DNA of 35,235 nt from the IMG/VR virus record IMGVR_UViG_3300017744_000056, positions 1 to 35,235 of that record. One strand, 5' to 3'. Below, piece by piece: positions 8,188 to 15,684 of the stretch. The notes beneath the pieces were generated by a model. It did no database searches. It saw nothing but the letters and a program-made list of their open reading frames with translations, and had not been told where the DNA came from. The position numbers and the translations under genes are program-made. The stretch comes from a virus. The stretch's first letter is position 1, and each line of letters starts with the position of its first letter.

Positions 8188-10002
8188 ATGGCAGATACAA
8201 GTTTATTTGCAAGACTACAAAGATTATTTTCTACAAATGTAATTGTTAGGAATGTCGGAGGTAAACAACTTCGTGTTGCAGATACAAGTAGAACACAATC
8301 CTATTCTAGAAGTAATCTAGTTGATAGGTATCAAAAAATTTATGCTGGTGCAGGATTGAGTGGATATTCAGACAGCCTAACAACGAAATCGATGAGATTA
8401 AATCTTTTTCAAGACTATGAGGCTATGGATGCTGATGCTATAATTTCTTCAGCTTTGGATATCTATTCAGATGAGTCAACCATGAAATCAGAATATGGTG
8501 AGGTACTAACAATCAATTCTAGTAATGACCAAATAAAGAAAATTCTACATAATCTTTTTTATGATATATTGAATATAGAATTTAATCTATGGCCATGGAT
8601 TCGTAATATGTGTAAGTATGGTGATTTCTTTTTAAAGTTAGATATTGACGAAAAATATGGTATTACAAATGTAGTTCCCTTACCAGTTTATGATGTGACG
8701 AGATTAGAGGGTTTAGACCCGGAAAATCCTGAGTTTGTCAAGTTTGTTATAGAATCAAACAGTCAACCATCAAGATATAAAAAACAAAACTCCTCTACAA
8801 AAGAAGAATTAGAAAATTTCCAAGTAGCACACTTTAGATTGTTATCAGATTCTAATTACTTACCATATGGTAAATCACAAATCGAAGGTGGTAGAAAAAT
8901 CTATAAACAATTGACACTTATGGAAGATGCTATGTTAATACATCGTATTATGAGAGCACCTGAAAAAAGAGTATTTAAATTAGATATTGGTAATATTCCA
9001 CCAGCAGAGGTTGATAATTACATGCAACAAGTTATTAATAAAATGAAAAAGACACCCATTATTGATGAGACAACGGGTGATTACAACTTAAGATATAATA
9101 TGCAGAATATAACTGAGGACTTTTTCTTACCTGTACGAGGAGGTGATAGTGGTACAAGTATAGATTCATTACCTGGTTTAACCTATGAAGCTACTGAGGA
9201 CATTGAATATCTTAAAAATAAATTACTATCTTCATTGAGAATACCAAAAGCATTCTTGGGATTTGAAGAAAATGTTGGTTCGAAAGCTACTTTAGCAGCT
9301 GAAGACGTAAGATTTGCTCGTACAATAGAACGTATACAAAGAATATCTGTAAGTGAATTGACTAAGATAGCTATTGTACATTTATATGCACAAGGATATA
9401 CAGACTCAGATTTAATTGACTTTGATTTAAAATTAACAAGTCCATCCACAATATACGAACAAGAAAAGATAGAACTTTGGGATTCTAAGACAAGATTAGC
9501 TTCCTCAATGATTCAAGATGGTTTATTATCATCAGAATGGATATACAAAAATATATTTAATTTTACTGATGAAGAAATCAAAAGTGAAGACGAGGGTATA
9601 GTAGATGACTTTAAACAAAAATTCAGACGTTCACAGATAGAAAATGAAGGAAACGATCCTGAGGAGAGTGGTGAAGCTACAGGCACACCATCCGATATGG
9701 CTATGGGAAGAACAGGACATGAGTTAGATGACAAGGGTGGTTCACCTAAAGGTGGTTTTGAGGGTGCTGGTCGTCCAAAAGAAACACCAAAGTATGGAAA
9801 AGATTTTAGTGCAAGAGGTAGAGACCCCTTGGGTAATGTAGATAGAAAAAATGCTACAAAATCTTCAAGGACTTTGGCACTAGCACACTTCGATAAATTG
9901 AAGAAATCAATGAAATTGGATAACGAAACTAAAATTTTAACTGAAACAAATGAATTACAACAAGAATATATTGAAGAAGTTGACTCCTTAACAAATGAAT
10001 AA
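8188..10002 (+). CDS. gp20: Portal vertex protein (T4 gp20-like)
   Basis: A 604-residue portal subunit that forms the dodecameric ring at the packaging vertex. It shows the T4-family hallmarks: an early MDADAIISSALDIYSDE stretch near residue 85, NLWPWIRNMCKYGDFFLKLD near 125, HFRLLSDSNYLPYGKS near 213, RIMRAPEKRVFKLDIGN near 252, and a clip/stem/wing section ending in LRIPKAFLGFEEN and KATLAAEDVRFARTIERIQ near 350-375. It is longer than T4 gp20 (524 residues). The extra length is a low-complexity Gly/Lys/Pro-rich tail around residues 500-555 (SPKGGFEGAGRPKETPKYG). SD GAGGT precedes the ATG. It is followed by a gap with an ATATTTATA motif and two prohead-core-like genes, as expected for the head module. 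Confidence 0.96.
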   Translation: MADTSLFARLQRLFSTNVIVRNVGGKQLRVADTSRTQSYSRSNLVDRYQKIYAGAGLSGYSDSLTTKSMRLNLFQDYEAMDADAIISSALDIYSDESTMKSEYGEVLTINSSNDQIKKILHNLFYDILNIEFNLWPWIRNMCKYGDFFLKLDIDEKYGITNVVPLPVYDVTRLEGLDPENPEFVKFVIESNSQPSRYKKQNSSTKEELENFQVAHFRLLSDSNYLPYGKSQIEGGRKIYKQLTLMEDAMLIHRIMRAPEKRVFKLDIGNIPPAEVDNYMQQVINKMKKTPIIDETTGDYNLRYNMQNITEDFFLPVRGGDSGTSIDSLPGLTYEATEDIEYLKNKLLSSLRIPKAFLGFEENVGSKATLAAEDVRFARTIERIQRISVSELTKIAIVHLYAQGYTDSDLIDFDLKLTSPSTIYEQEKIELWDSKTRLASSMIQDGLLSSEWIYKNIFNFTDEEIKSEDEGIVDDFKQKFRRSQIENEGNDPEESGEATGTPSDMAMGRTGHELDDKGGSPKGGFEGAGRPKETPKYGKDFSARGRDPLGNVDRKNATKSSRTLALAHFDKLKKSMKLDNETKILTETNELQQEYIEEVDSLTNE

Positions 10003-10016
10003 AATCACTTTACTTT

Positions 10017-10025
10017 ATATTTATA
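10017..10025 (+). promoter_or_regulatory. ATATTTATA motif after gp20
   Basis: ATATTTATA in the 57-base gap after the portal gene, 34 bases before ATG 10060. Confidence 0.4.
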
Positions 10026-10059
10026 ATTAACCATATATACTAAAATGGAGCTTTTTACA

Positions 10060-10935
10060 ATGGGTAAAAAATTAAAGCACTCGAAGATAAAAAATACGGG
10101 AATTCTTTACGAATTACTTACCAGACAAATCACCGTCGACGTTTTGAATGGAAAAGATTCTAAAGCCGTAGACATAGTTAAAGATACATTCAACGAAAAC
10201 ACTTGTTTAGGTAGAGAATTACAATTATACAAGTTGTTAACAGAAAAAAATTATAAATCAGAAAATAAGGCTAATCACCTAATAGAGATTGTTGTAAATT
10301 CAAGAAAAAGAATTTCAAATGCTAAGATTAAGAATGAGAAGTATAATCTTATCAAAAAAATCAATGAGTCTTTTGACACTAAAGATTTTTTCAATGGTAG
10401 AATACCTAACTATAAATTATTAGCATCAATCTACAATGTATTTCAAAGTGAATCGTCACGAGAAGAGTACAATGCGGAACAGGTTTTAAATTCTAAGTTT
10501 ACTGTACTCGAGCACATTACTAATACTAACATGAATACTAATGATAAGCAGGATAAAATTATTAAGGAATATAGTCAAAACGATAAAGACTTAAGACTAT
10601 TAACTTATAAAATCTTAGTTGATAAATTCAACAAGAAATATAAATCATTAGATGAATCTCAAAAAGGGCTGCTTAAAAATTACATTAATAATATAAGCAA
10701 TACTAATCAGATGAGACAATTCGTTAATGAAGAAGTAAAATCTGTTCGTAAAGAATTACAATATCACCTACCAAGAGTTAAGGATAAAGTAACTAAGATA
10801 AAACTTTATGAGGCGATAAAGCAAATAGTCAACTTAACAAAGGGTAGAGTAATAGAAGAAAAACAAGTTTTAAGTTTAATGAGATATTACGAGTTAGTTA
10901 AGGAGATTAATAATGTCCACAAACGACAAGATTAA
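10060..10935 (+). CDS. Conserved head-module protein, possibly prohead core component
   Basis: A 291-residue, strongly basic and helical protein starting MGKKLKHSKIKNTGILYELLTRQIT. From memory this opening is characteristic of a conserved family next to the portal gene in marine T4-like phages. It sits between gp20 and gp21, where T4 has the core genes 67 and 68, so a part in prohead core assembly is a reasonable inference, though there is no sequence similarity to gp67 or gp68 that I can see. ATG 10060 is preferred over ATG 10045, because GGAG at 10047-10050 gives ideal spacing to 10060 and no SD precedes 10045. The 3' end overlaps the next gene by 23 bases. Confidence 0.72.
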   Translation: MGKKLKHSKIKNTGILYELLTRQITVDVLNGKDSKAVDIVKDTFNENTCLGRELQLYKLLTEKNYKSENKANHLIEIVVNSRKRISNAKIKNEKYNLIKKINESFDTKDFFNGRIPNYKLLASIYNVFQSESSREEYNAEQVLNSKFTVLEHITNTNMNTNDKQDKIIKEYSQNDKDLRLLTYKILVDKFNKKYKSLDESQKGLLKNYINNISNTNQMRQFVNEEVKSVRKELQYHLPRVKDKVTKIKLYEAIKQIVNLTKGRVIEEKQVLSLMRYYELVKEINNVHKRQD

Positions 10936-11536
10936 AGAAATTATCAGAAGGCTGATTCGTAAAGAAATTGAAGAAGCCTCTATGACAGGTAACCTTGATG
11001 GCGGTGAAGGGCCACCTAAAACACCATACGCTTTTCAGACTAAACCCAAGTCTAAGAAAGATAAAAAGAAAGAAAAGGCTATCACAACAGCTGGTGGATA
11101 TTCTAAAGTGGATGAAGCTAAATTTCATGTTAAAGTCGATGGTTTAGGTAGTGTTATAGTTGATGCTGGTTCTAAGGCTGAAGCTAAAATGATTGTTGCA
11201 AAACAAATAAAGAAACGTGGAGATATTGTAAGCGTAACCAGAGTTCAACCAAGTAAAGCAAAACAGGTTGATAAGAGACTTGAAAGTGTAAACGAGGGGC
11301 AATACCACAATTATCGTAACGATGACACAATGACCCCAAGACAAAAAATAGGTTGGTCAATGAGAGAAGTTCGTGATAAATTAAATGAGCTTGATAAACT
11401 TGTTAAGATAAATGTAAGACTTAAAAACGAACTTAATGTGGATTCTAAAACCTATTGGAAAAGAACCCATGCGGCTATGAAAAAAATAAGTGAAAGATTA
11501 GTGAAATTAGCCAATAAAGTTGGACAACTATACTAA
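10913..11536 (+). CDS. Putative prohead core / internal head protein with protease-type sites
   Basis: A 207-residue Lys-rich protein made of at least two blocks. The N-terminal helix ends KEIEE followed by Ala22, an IxE site of the type cut by the prohead protease, then a GGEGPPKTPYAF segment and a small alpha/beta block (FHVKVDGLGSVIVDAGSKAEA). A linker LESVNE then Gly leads to a helical C-terminal block (MTPRQKIGWSMREVRDKLNEL to the end), which I recall as a recurrent domain in T4-like phage head proteins. The start overlaps the end of the previous gene; the stop is 11 bases before gp21, which has a strong SD (AAGGAG). Position between portal and protease supports a core or internal protein role. 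Exact function unknown. Confidence 0.7.
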   Translation: MSTNDKIKEIIRRLIRKEIEEASMTGNLDGGEGPPKTPYAFQTKPKSKKDKKKEKAITTAGGYSKVDEAKFHVKVDGLGSVIVDAGSKAEAKMIVAKQIKKRGDIVSVTRVQPSKAKQVDKRLESVNEGQYHNYRNDDTMTPRQKIGWSMREVRDKLNELDKLVKINVRLKNELNVDSKTYWKRTHAAMKKISERLVKLANKVGQLY

Positions 11537-11547
11537 AGGAGTTAGGT

Positions 11548-12165
11548 GTGAATAAGCAACTAATAGTAGATTATCTACCATTTGAAATAGAACCAGACCA
11601 GATTAATGAATCCATAAAAGAAAACAATGGTAAATTAGTGGTTAGAGGTGTTTTACAAAGAGCTGAATCAAAAAATCAGAATGGTAGAGTATACCCAAAA
11701 GATATATTGATGAGAGAAGCTAAAAAATATACTGAAGAATTTATAGACCAAAGAAGAGCTATGGGTGAATTAGACCATCCAGAGTCTTCGGTTGTAAATC
11801 TACAAAATGTATCTCACAATGTAAAGAAGATGCACTTTGAGGGTGACAACCTTATGGGTGAAGTTGAGGTTTTAGGTACACCAAGTGGTAATATTTTAAA
11901 AGAATTATTTAAATCAGGTATTAAGTTAGGTATATCCTCAAGGGGTATGGGTTCAGTTGAGACTGTAAATGAGAATGGTTCAGAAGCACAAGAAGTTCAA
12001 CCCGACTTTGAATTAATCGCTTTTGACTTTGTATCCAATCCGTCAACACATGGAGCTTTTATGTATCCTGTAAACGAGTCGGTAAATAAAGAAATACCAT
12101 CTGGTAGAACTTGTGGTGAATATTGTAAAGTAGAATCAATTATTAACGATATAATGAGAGGTTAG
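11548..12165 (+). CDS. gp21: Prohead core protease (T4 gp21-like)
   Basis: A 205-residue serine protease of the herpesvirus-assemblin-like fold, close to T4 gp21 in size (212 residues). It matures the prohead by cutting scaffold, core, internal and capsid proteins after (L/I)xE. The motif MGELDHPESS carries the catalytic His77; GIKLGISSRGMGS near 124-136 carries the nucleophilic Ser (130 or 131). The VVRGVLQRAESKNQNGRVYP opening and the DFELIAFDFVSNPST segment near 153-167 fit the family. The C-terminal segment has possible self-cleavage sites (YPVNE, VESIIND). It starts with GTG behind a strong AAGGAG SD. It is followed without a gap by a run of small genes whose products carry candidate gp21 sites. 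Confidence 0.93.
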   Translation: MNKQLIVDYLPFEIEPDQINESIKENNGKLVVRGVLQRAESKNQNGRVYPKDILMREAKKYTEEFIDQRRAMGELDHPESSVVNLQNVSHNVKKMHFEGDNLMGEVEVLGTPSGNILKELFKSGIKLGISSRGMGSVETVNENGSEAQEVQPDFELIAFDFVSNPSTHGAFMYPVNESVNKEIPSGRTCGEYCKVESIINDIMRG

Positions 12166-12450
12166 ATGTCACAAGAATCAATAAAAATATGGAAAAAGTG
12201 GAGAGATTGGAGACTTGAAGAAGAAAAAATTCCAATGGGCTTTGCTGGATACAAAAATTACTTCGACACCATTGAAAAAGCTATGGAGAGAGTTGAAAGA
12301 AATATGAAAACTCTTATCAAAGATTTAGCAAGAGACAAAGATGGTGATTACAAAAAAGAAGTATTAGAATTACAAAAAATATACAAAAGAAACTTGATAG
12401 AATTGAAAGTAAAATTTGCGGACTTCAAAAGAAAGAATACTGATGATTAA
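12166..12450 (+). CDS. Small helical head-module protein
   Basis: A 94-residue, highly charged protein, almost entirely helical with coiled-coil character (TIEKAMERVERNMKTLIKDL, KKEVLELQKIYKRNLIELK). It has Trp-rich start IWKKWRDWR. The ATG directly follows the TAG of gp21 and the 3' end overlaps the next gene by eight bases, so translation is probably coupled to the protease. It lacks the MIKLK leader of its neighbours. Function not recognised; a scaffold/core role is possible from position and helical composition. Confidence 0.6.
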   Translation: MSQESIKIWKKWRDWRLEEEKIPMGFAGYKNYFDTIEKAMERVERNMKTLIKDLARDKDGDYKKEVLELQKIYKRNLIELKVKFADFKRKNTDD

Positions 12451-12727
12451 GTTAAAAGAGTTAATGAAAGATGGATGTGAATGTGGTGGAGGATGCTGCT
12501 CTATAACAGAAGGGCCTGATGAACAGAGACCTGCTGATAAAGAAGTTCAACGTATCGTAAAAAGAGAGGGTGAACTTCGTAAAAGAATGTTTGCATTAGA
12601 GCAAGTGTTCTTAAGAGATGCACGACCTGAAAACGTAAAATTAGCTAAACAATTAACAAAGACATATAAAGATACAGTTACTAAATTTATGAGAGAGATG
12701 ATTAAACTTAGAAAGAAACTAAAATGA
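12443..12727 (+). CDS. Putative internal head protein with Cys-rich capsid-targeting-like leader
   Basis: A 94-residue protein beginning MIKLKELMKDG, the same opening as three genes downstream. Residues 11-19 hold four cysteines (CECGGGCC), followed by SITE at 20-23 then Gly24, a candidate prohead-protease site. The remaining 71 residues are a basic helical hairpin (LRKRMFALEQVFLRDARPEN ... REMIKLRKKLK). ATG 12443 is chosen over the upstream TTG at 12416 because it gives the shared MIKLK start; it overlaps the previous stop. If cleavage occurs, the Cys cluster would be removed with the leader. Function unknown; packaging into the head is inferred from the leader. Confidence 0.65.
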   Translation: MIKLKELMKDGCECGGGCCSITEGPDEQRPADKEVQRIVKREGELRKRMFALEQVFLRDARPENVKLAKQLTKTYKDTVTKFMREMIKLRKKLK

Positions 12728-13206
12728 TTAAGTTAAAAAATATAATGAATGAAAATTATTGGACTGGTCGTAAGTTTGGTGAAGCATTACCAACACTAAG
12801 ATTGGAACAAGATGAACCAGAACATTTCGGTGGTGGTGAAAACATAAAAATTTTAGATTATCAAACAGAACATTTTGATATATGTCGTTCAGCAGTTATT
12901 CTTTACGAAAGATTAGTAAAAGATGTCGATAACACCGACGCACAAGATTTAATTATTAGTTCTGCTAAACAACTTGACCACCTATTCGAAATGGAAAAAC
13001 AAGTCGTTAAGGGTGAAGAGATTGACCACGACCCAATCGACCATGGAGTGGAGATTGTAAATATAGTTTCTTATCAGTTAGGTCGTATCGGTGGTATGAT
13101 TAATGATGACTTTGAAAGAGATACAAACTTTATAAAACTACATTTGATGGAAATCATAAACAGAAAAGATAGTATTAAGATAGCTGATAAACAAGAAGAA
13201 GAATAG
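12724..13206 (+). CDS. Putative internal head protein, MIKLK leader, helical bundle
   Basis: A 160-residue protein starting MIKLKNIMNE with a candidate cleavage site after Glu10. The rest is acidic and helical, with a His/Asp/Glu-rich pattern (YQTEHFDICRSAV, QLDHLFEMEKQVV, EEIDHDPIDHGVEI) that could bind metal, though I cannot assign a known metalloprotein family. It overlaps the previous gene by four bases (ATGA) and the next by one base (TAGTG), so the cluster is translationally coupled. Role as an encapsidated protein is inference from the leader and from the neighbouring gp21 gene. Confidence 0.65.
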   Translation: MIKLKNIMNENYWTGRKFGEALPTLRLEQDEPEHFGGGENIKILDYQTEHFDICRSAVILYERLVKDVDNTDAQDLIISSAKQLDHLFEMEKQVVKGEEIDHDPIDHGVEIVNIVSYQLGRIGGMINDDFERDTNFIKLHLMEIINRKDSIKIADKQEEE

Positions 13207-14015
13207 TGCCCTCAGTATCTAAAGCACAACAAAGATTTATGGGATTGGTTCACGCTTACAAAAAGGGTGAGGTTCCAGCGAGTCAAGTCACACAAGCAGT
13301 TAAGGACGCGGCTAAATCAATGAAGAAGAAGTCAACTAAAAAGTTTGCTTCTACAAAACACGATGATTTACCTAATAAAGTTAGGAGTGAAAACATGAAT
13401 GAAGATGGACACACAGACGTAGCATCAGCTGAGAGAAAACTCAAACTGATTATAAAAGATGCTATGGATACTATAAACGCACTTCGTGGTATGTCTAACG
13501 AAGATTCATTACCAAGTTGGTGGACTGATAAGATTACATTAGCTAAAGATTACGTTGGTAAGTCTCGTGATTACATCATGAATCCCGCAGAATCCGTAGA
13601 TGAAATCTTTCCTAAAGGTGCTGGAAGAAAAATAAGTAAAGCTATGCAAAAAGGATATACACTTTACACAACTGATAAAAGAGGTAAAAAAGTAAAGAAA
13701 ATAAAAACTTATGATTCAAGACAAGCAGCTGCTGTAGCGATGGGTAAACTAATGAAAAACTTAGATACAAATTATTTTCCTAAAAATGTTGATGGATTTA
13801 TGTACGTACAAGAATCCGTAAATGAAGTTAGTGGTGTTGATGTGGCTAAAAAGGTTCTTAAAAATAAACAACACGAAAAAGGTATTGATTTACAGACCGC
13901 TAACCTAATAGTAACGATAGATAAAGCCTATGATAAAAATCCAAGATTACAGAAAAAATTTAGAGCTCTACAGTTACCTAAAATGAAACAATTAATTTTA
14001 AAGTATTACGGATAA
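13206..14015 (+). CDS. Multi-block head-associated protein with DUF3008-like N-terminus
   Basis: A 269-residue protein with four blocks. Residues 1-60 (SKAQQRFMGLVHAYKKGEV ... KKFASTKHDDLP) match the small DUF3008 family as I remember it. After SENMNE (a candidate protease site) comes a helical block near residues 70-130 with the motif EDSLPSWWTDKI, which I recall from many marine phage proteins. Then an AVDEIF linker and a basic block with YTLYTTDKRGKKVKK. After ESVNE comes a C-terminal helical block (VLKNKQHEKGIDLQTANLI). The start is GTG, overlapping the previous stop as TAGTG. The arrangement of blocks separated by xNE sites resembles the large polyprotein at 1916, so it may also be cut on head maturation. 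Function unknown. Confidence 0.68.
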   Translation: MPSVSKAQQRFMGLVHAYKKGEVPASQVTQAVKDAAKSMKKKSTKKFASTKHDDLPNKVRSENMNEDGHTDVASAERKLKLIIKDAMDTINALRGMSNEDSLPSWWTDKITLAKDYVGKSRDYIMNPAESVDEIFPKGAGRKISKAMQKGYTLYTTDKRGKKVKKIKTYDSRQAAAVAMGKLMKNLDTNYFPKNVDGFMYVQESVNEVSGVDVAKKVLKNKQHEKGIDLQTANLIVTIDKAYDKNPRLQKKFRALQLPKMKQLILKYYG

Positions 14016-14019
14016 GAAT

Positions 14020-14313
14020 ATGATAAAATTAAAAAATATACTAACAGAAAAAAAAGAATTATCCAAATCTATCGTAAATGACATAGCTAAAATGACCGAT
14101 AGAAATGACCATAATGGAGCACGGATGGAATTAGCTAAAGCTATGAACAATCTCAAATATCAAAACATTTATCAAGGTATAAAAATGATTGCGGATAGAG
14201 AGGGAAGTATGCCAAGAGGGTTGATGAAGTATAGAGATGACGTTGATAAGAAGTTTTTCCAATTAGCTAAGAGAACATACGATAATTATAATGATATCCA
14301 TGGAGCATTTTAG
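14020..14313 (+). CDS. Putative internal head protein, MIKLKNILTE leader
   Basis: A 97-residue basic, helical protein. The first ten residues MIKLKNILTE end in an LTE site identical in type to T4 capsid-targeting leaders, so the mature form would start at Lys11. The body (IVNDIAKMTDRNDHNGARMELAKAMNN) has no recognised domain. The gene ends TAGTG, overlapping the GTG of the next gene. The role as an encapsidated internal protein is inferred. Confidence 0.65.
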   Translation: MIKLKNILTEKKELSKSIVNDIAKMTDRNDHNGARMELAKAMNNLKYQNIYQGIKMIADREGSMPRGLMKYRDDVDKKFFQLAKRTYDNYNDIHGAF

Positions 14314-14639
14314 TGATTAAGTTAAAAGATTTACTGAGTGAACAATCTGTAGAAGTAGGAAGCGCTTACGATAATAATGGTGAGATAGAGTTGGTGATAG
14401 ATAAACACTTTGTAAAAGGTAAGTGGAAAGTTGTTGATTTTGATTTGAAACAAGACTTTTATAAGGGTGGAGGTACATCATCAGAAAATATATTAAAAAA
14501 ACAGAAAAAAGTAAAATTAAAACCATCTCAGATTAATAAAATAAAAAAAATTATCAAGAATCCTGAGGATAAACACTATCTTGAAAAAGATAATTTTAGA
14601 GTAAATGATGTTATAGCAGCGCTAAAGAGAAACAAATAA
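14313..14639 (+). CDS. Putative internal head protein, MIKLKDLLSE leader
   Basis: A 108-residue protein starting with GTG, leader MIKLKDLLSE with a candidate protease site after Glu10. The body contains a beta-type section (NGEIELVIDKHFVKGKWKVV) followed by a Lys-rich tail (KKQKKVKLKPSQINKIKKI). The strong positive charge would suit a protein packed with DNA. It overlaps genes on both sides by one base (TAGTG and TAATG). No family recognised. Confidence 0.65.
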   Translation: MIKLKDLLSEQSVEVGSAYDNNGEIELVIDKHFVKGKWKVVDFDLKQDFYKGGGTSSENILKKQKKVKLKPSQINKIKKIIKNPEDKHYLEKDNFRVNDVIAALKRNK

Positions 14640-14980
14640 TGAAAAACAAAACATCCTATAAAAGATTAATGGAAATAAATGAAGCTCCTCTAAGCTCACC
14701 ATCTCAATTACCATTCAGCTCAATAGAAGCACAAAAAATGGTAGAAAAAGACGTGATAAAGATTGGAAAAATAATCGGTAAAGCATCAGCACAATCAATA
14801 AAGGTTATGATGGATGGTGTTAAGGGTGGAAGATACGACGCATTAGATTTACAAAGAGCAATTGTTAGTGGCTCAGTCAGAGATACTGGTACAGGTCAAA
14901 GAGATTTGATGAGAACCCTTTGGAATAGGGTAAGGGATGGATTTCGTAGGTACACAAAACGCGGAAAACTTAGAAAGTAA
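14639..14980 (+). CDS. Putative internal head protein with EINE leader site
   Basis: A 113-residue basic protein. Residues 1-15 (MKNKTSYKRLMEINE, then Ala16) look like a variant capsid-targeting leader ending in an INE site. The body is helical, with a C-terminus rich in Arg and Lys (VRDGFRRYTKRGKLRK) that could contact DNA. It overlaps the previous gene as TAATG and is the last gene before a gap with an ATATTTATAT motif. No known family recognised. Confidence 0.63.
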   Translation: MKNKTSYKRLMEINEAPLSSPSQLPFSSIEAQKMVEKDVIKIGKIIGKASAQSIKVMMDGVKGGRYDALDLQRAIVSGSVRDTGTGQRDLMRTLWNRVRDGFRRYTKRGKLRK

Positions 14981-14989
14981 ATATTTATA
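14981..14989 (+). promoter_or_regulatory. ATATTTATA motif before the split gene
   Basis: ATATTTATA directly after the stop at 14980 and 20 bases before ATG 15010, with SD GAGGA between them. Confidence 0.4.
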
Positions 14990-15009
14990 TTTGAATTGAG
15001 GAAACTATC

Positions 15010-15255
15010 ATGAAAAAGAAAAGTTTATTTAAAGAACATTTTAACTCTATAATTGGTGGAGTCGTTACGGCTAAACCATTTGCAGATAATATTAGTCTTG
15101 CTAAATTAGTTAAAGAGAAATATGGAAATGTTGATGAAGAAAAGGTTGACGTTAAGGGTCTAACAAATGAGTTATCTAGCTTTGGTAACTTAGGAGAAAC
15201 AATTTTTGGTACATCAAATATTAAAAAGATTGGAAAAACTCAGTTGGATTGCTAA
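15010..15255 (+). CDS. N-terminal part of a head-module gene split by an apparent frameshift
   Basis: An 81-codon frame with a good SD (GAGGA, seven-base spacer) encoding MKKKSLFKEHFNSIIGG and a helical region up to LGETIFGTSNIKKIGK, after which it runs out of frame (TQLDC stop). The frame at +1 continues with LSWIANQAKNHTLSETEDWFDKI, which reads as the natural continuation. The changeover lies near two runs of five A at 15223-15227 and 15234-15238. One extra A in either run, or a genuine translational frameshift, would explain the split. Function unknown; it lies in the internal protein/core cluster. Confidence 0.6.
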   Translation: MKKKSLFKEHFNSIIGGVVTAKPFADNISLAKLVKEKYGNVDEEKVDVKGLTNELSSFGNLGETIFGTSNIKKIGKTQLDC

Positions 15256-15676
15256 TCAGGCTAAAAATCACACATTAAGTGAGACAGAGGATTGGTTTGA
15301 TAAGATTACTGTGAATCGTAACATGAAAGAATTAACAAACCTTTCTAAGTCTTTTACAAAGATTTCAGATGAAGCTAACGCCCTTCAGCAAAGAATGGGA
15401 GCTCTATATGAAGATATGGGTAACATTCTTGGTAGATATTATGACATGAGTGAGGGTCACGTGGATGGTCATGATACAGACGATGATATGACACCTGAAA
15501 AAGAAGATGATAGTGAAACTAAATTCACAATAGAACAAGGTGATTATGATAAATTTTTTCAAGGCGCAATGAAGAAGTTTGGTATTGACTCACCAGCTGA
15601 CTTAGATGATGATGAAAAGAAAAAGTTTTTTAACTATGTCGATGCAAATTATAAAGCAGAGAAAGAAACAGATTAG
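15206..15676 (+). CDS. C-terminal part of the split head-module gene
   Basis: A frame of 156 codons from a TTG at 15206 that has no SD and lies inside the preceding frame. The believable protein begins at about LEKLSWIANQAKNHTL, so I read it as the 3' part of the gene starting at 15010. It has a helical section (NRNMKELTNLSKSFTKISDEANALQQ, GALYEDMGNILGRYYDMSEG), an acidic linker (DGHDTDDDMTPEKEDD) and a C-terminal block (GDYDKFFQGAMKKFGIDSPA ... KKKFFNYVDANYKAE) that I recall as a recurrent domain in marine phage head-module proteins. Stop at 15674-15676. Exact start is unresolved. Confidence 0.62.
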   Translation: MVHQILKRLEKLSWIANQAKNHTLSETEDWFDKITVNRNMKELTNLSKSFTKISDEANALQQRMGALYEDMGNILGRYYDMSEGHVDGHDTDDDMTPEKEDDSETKFTIEQGDYDKFFQGAMKKFGIDSPADLDDDEKKKFFNYVDANYKAEKETD

Positions 15677-15684
15677 AGGTAATA

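Noticed and set aside
12416-12442. TTG 12416 as the start of the gene at 12443
   Set aside because: It would lengthen the overlap with the previous gene and hide the MIKLK opening shared with its neighbours.
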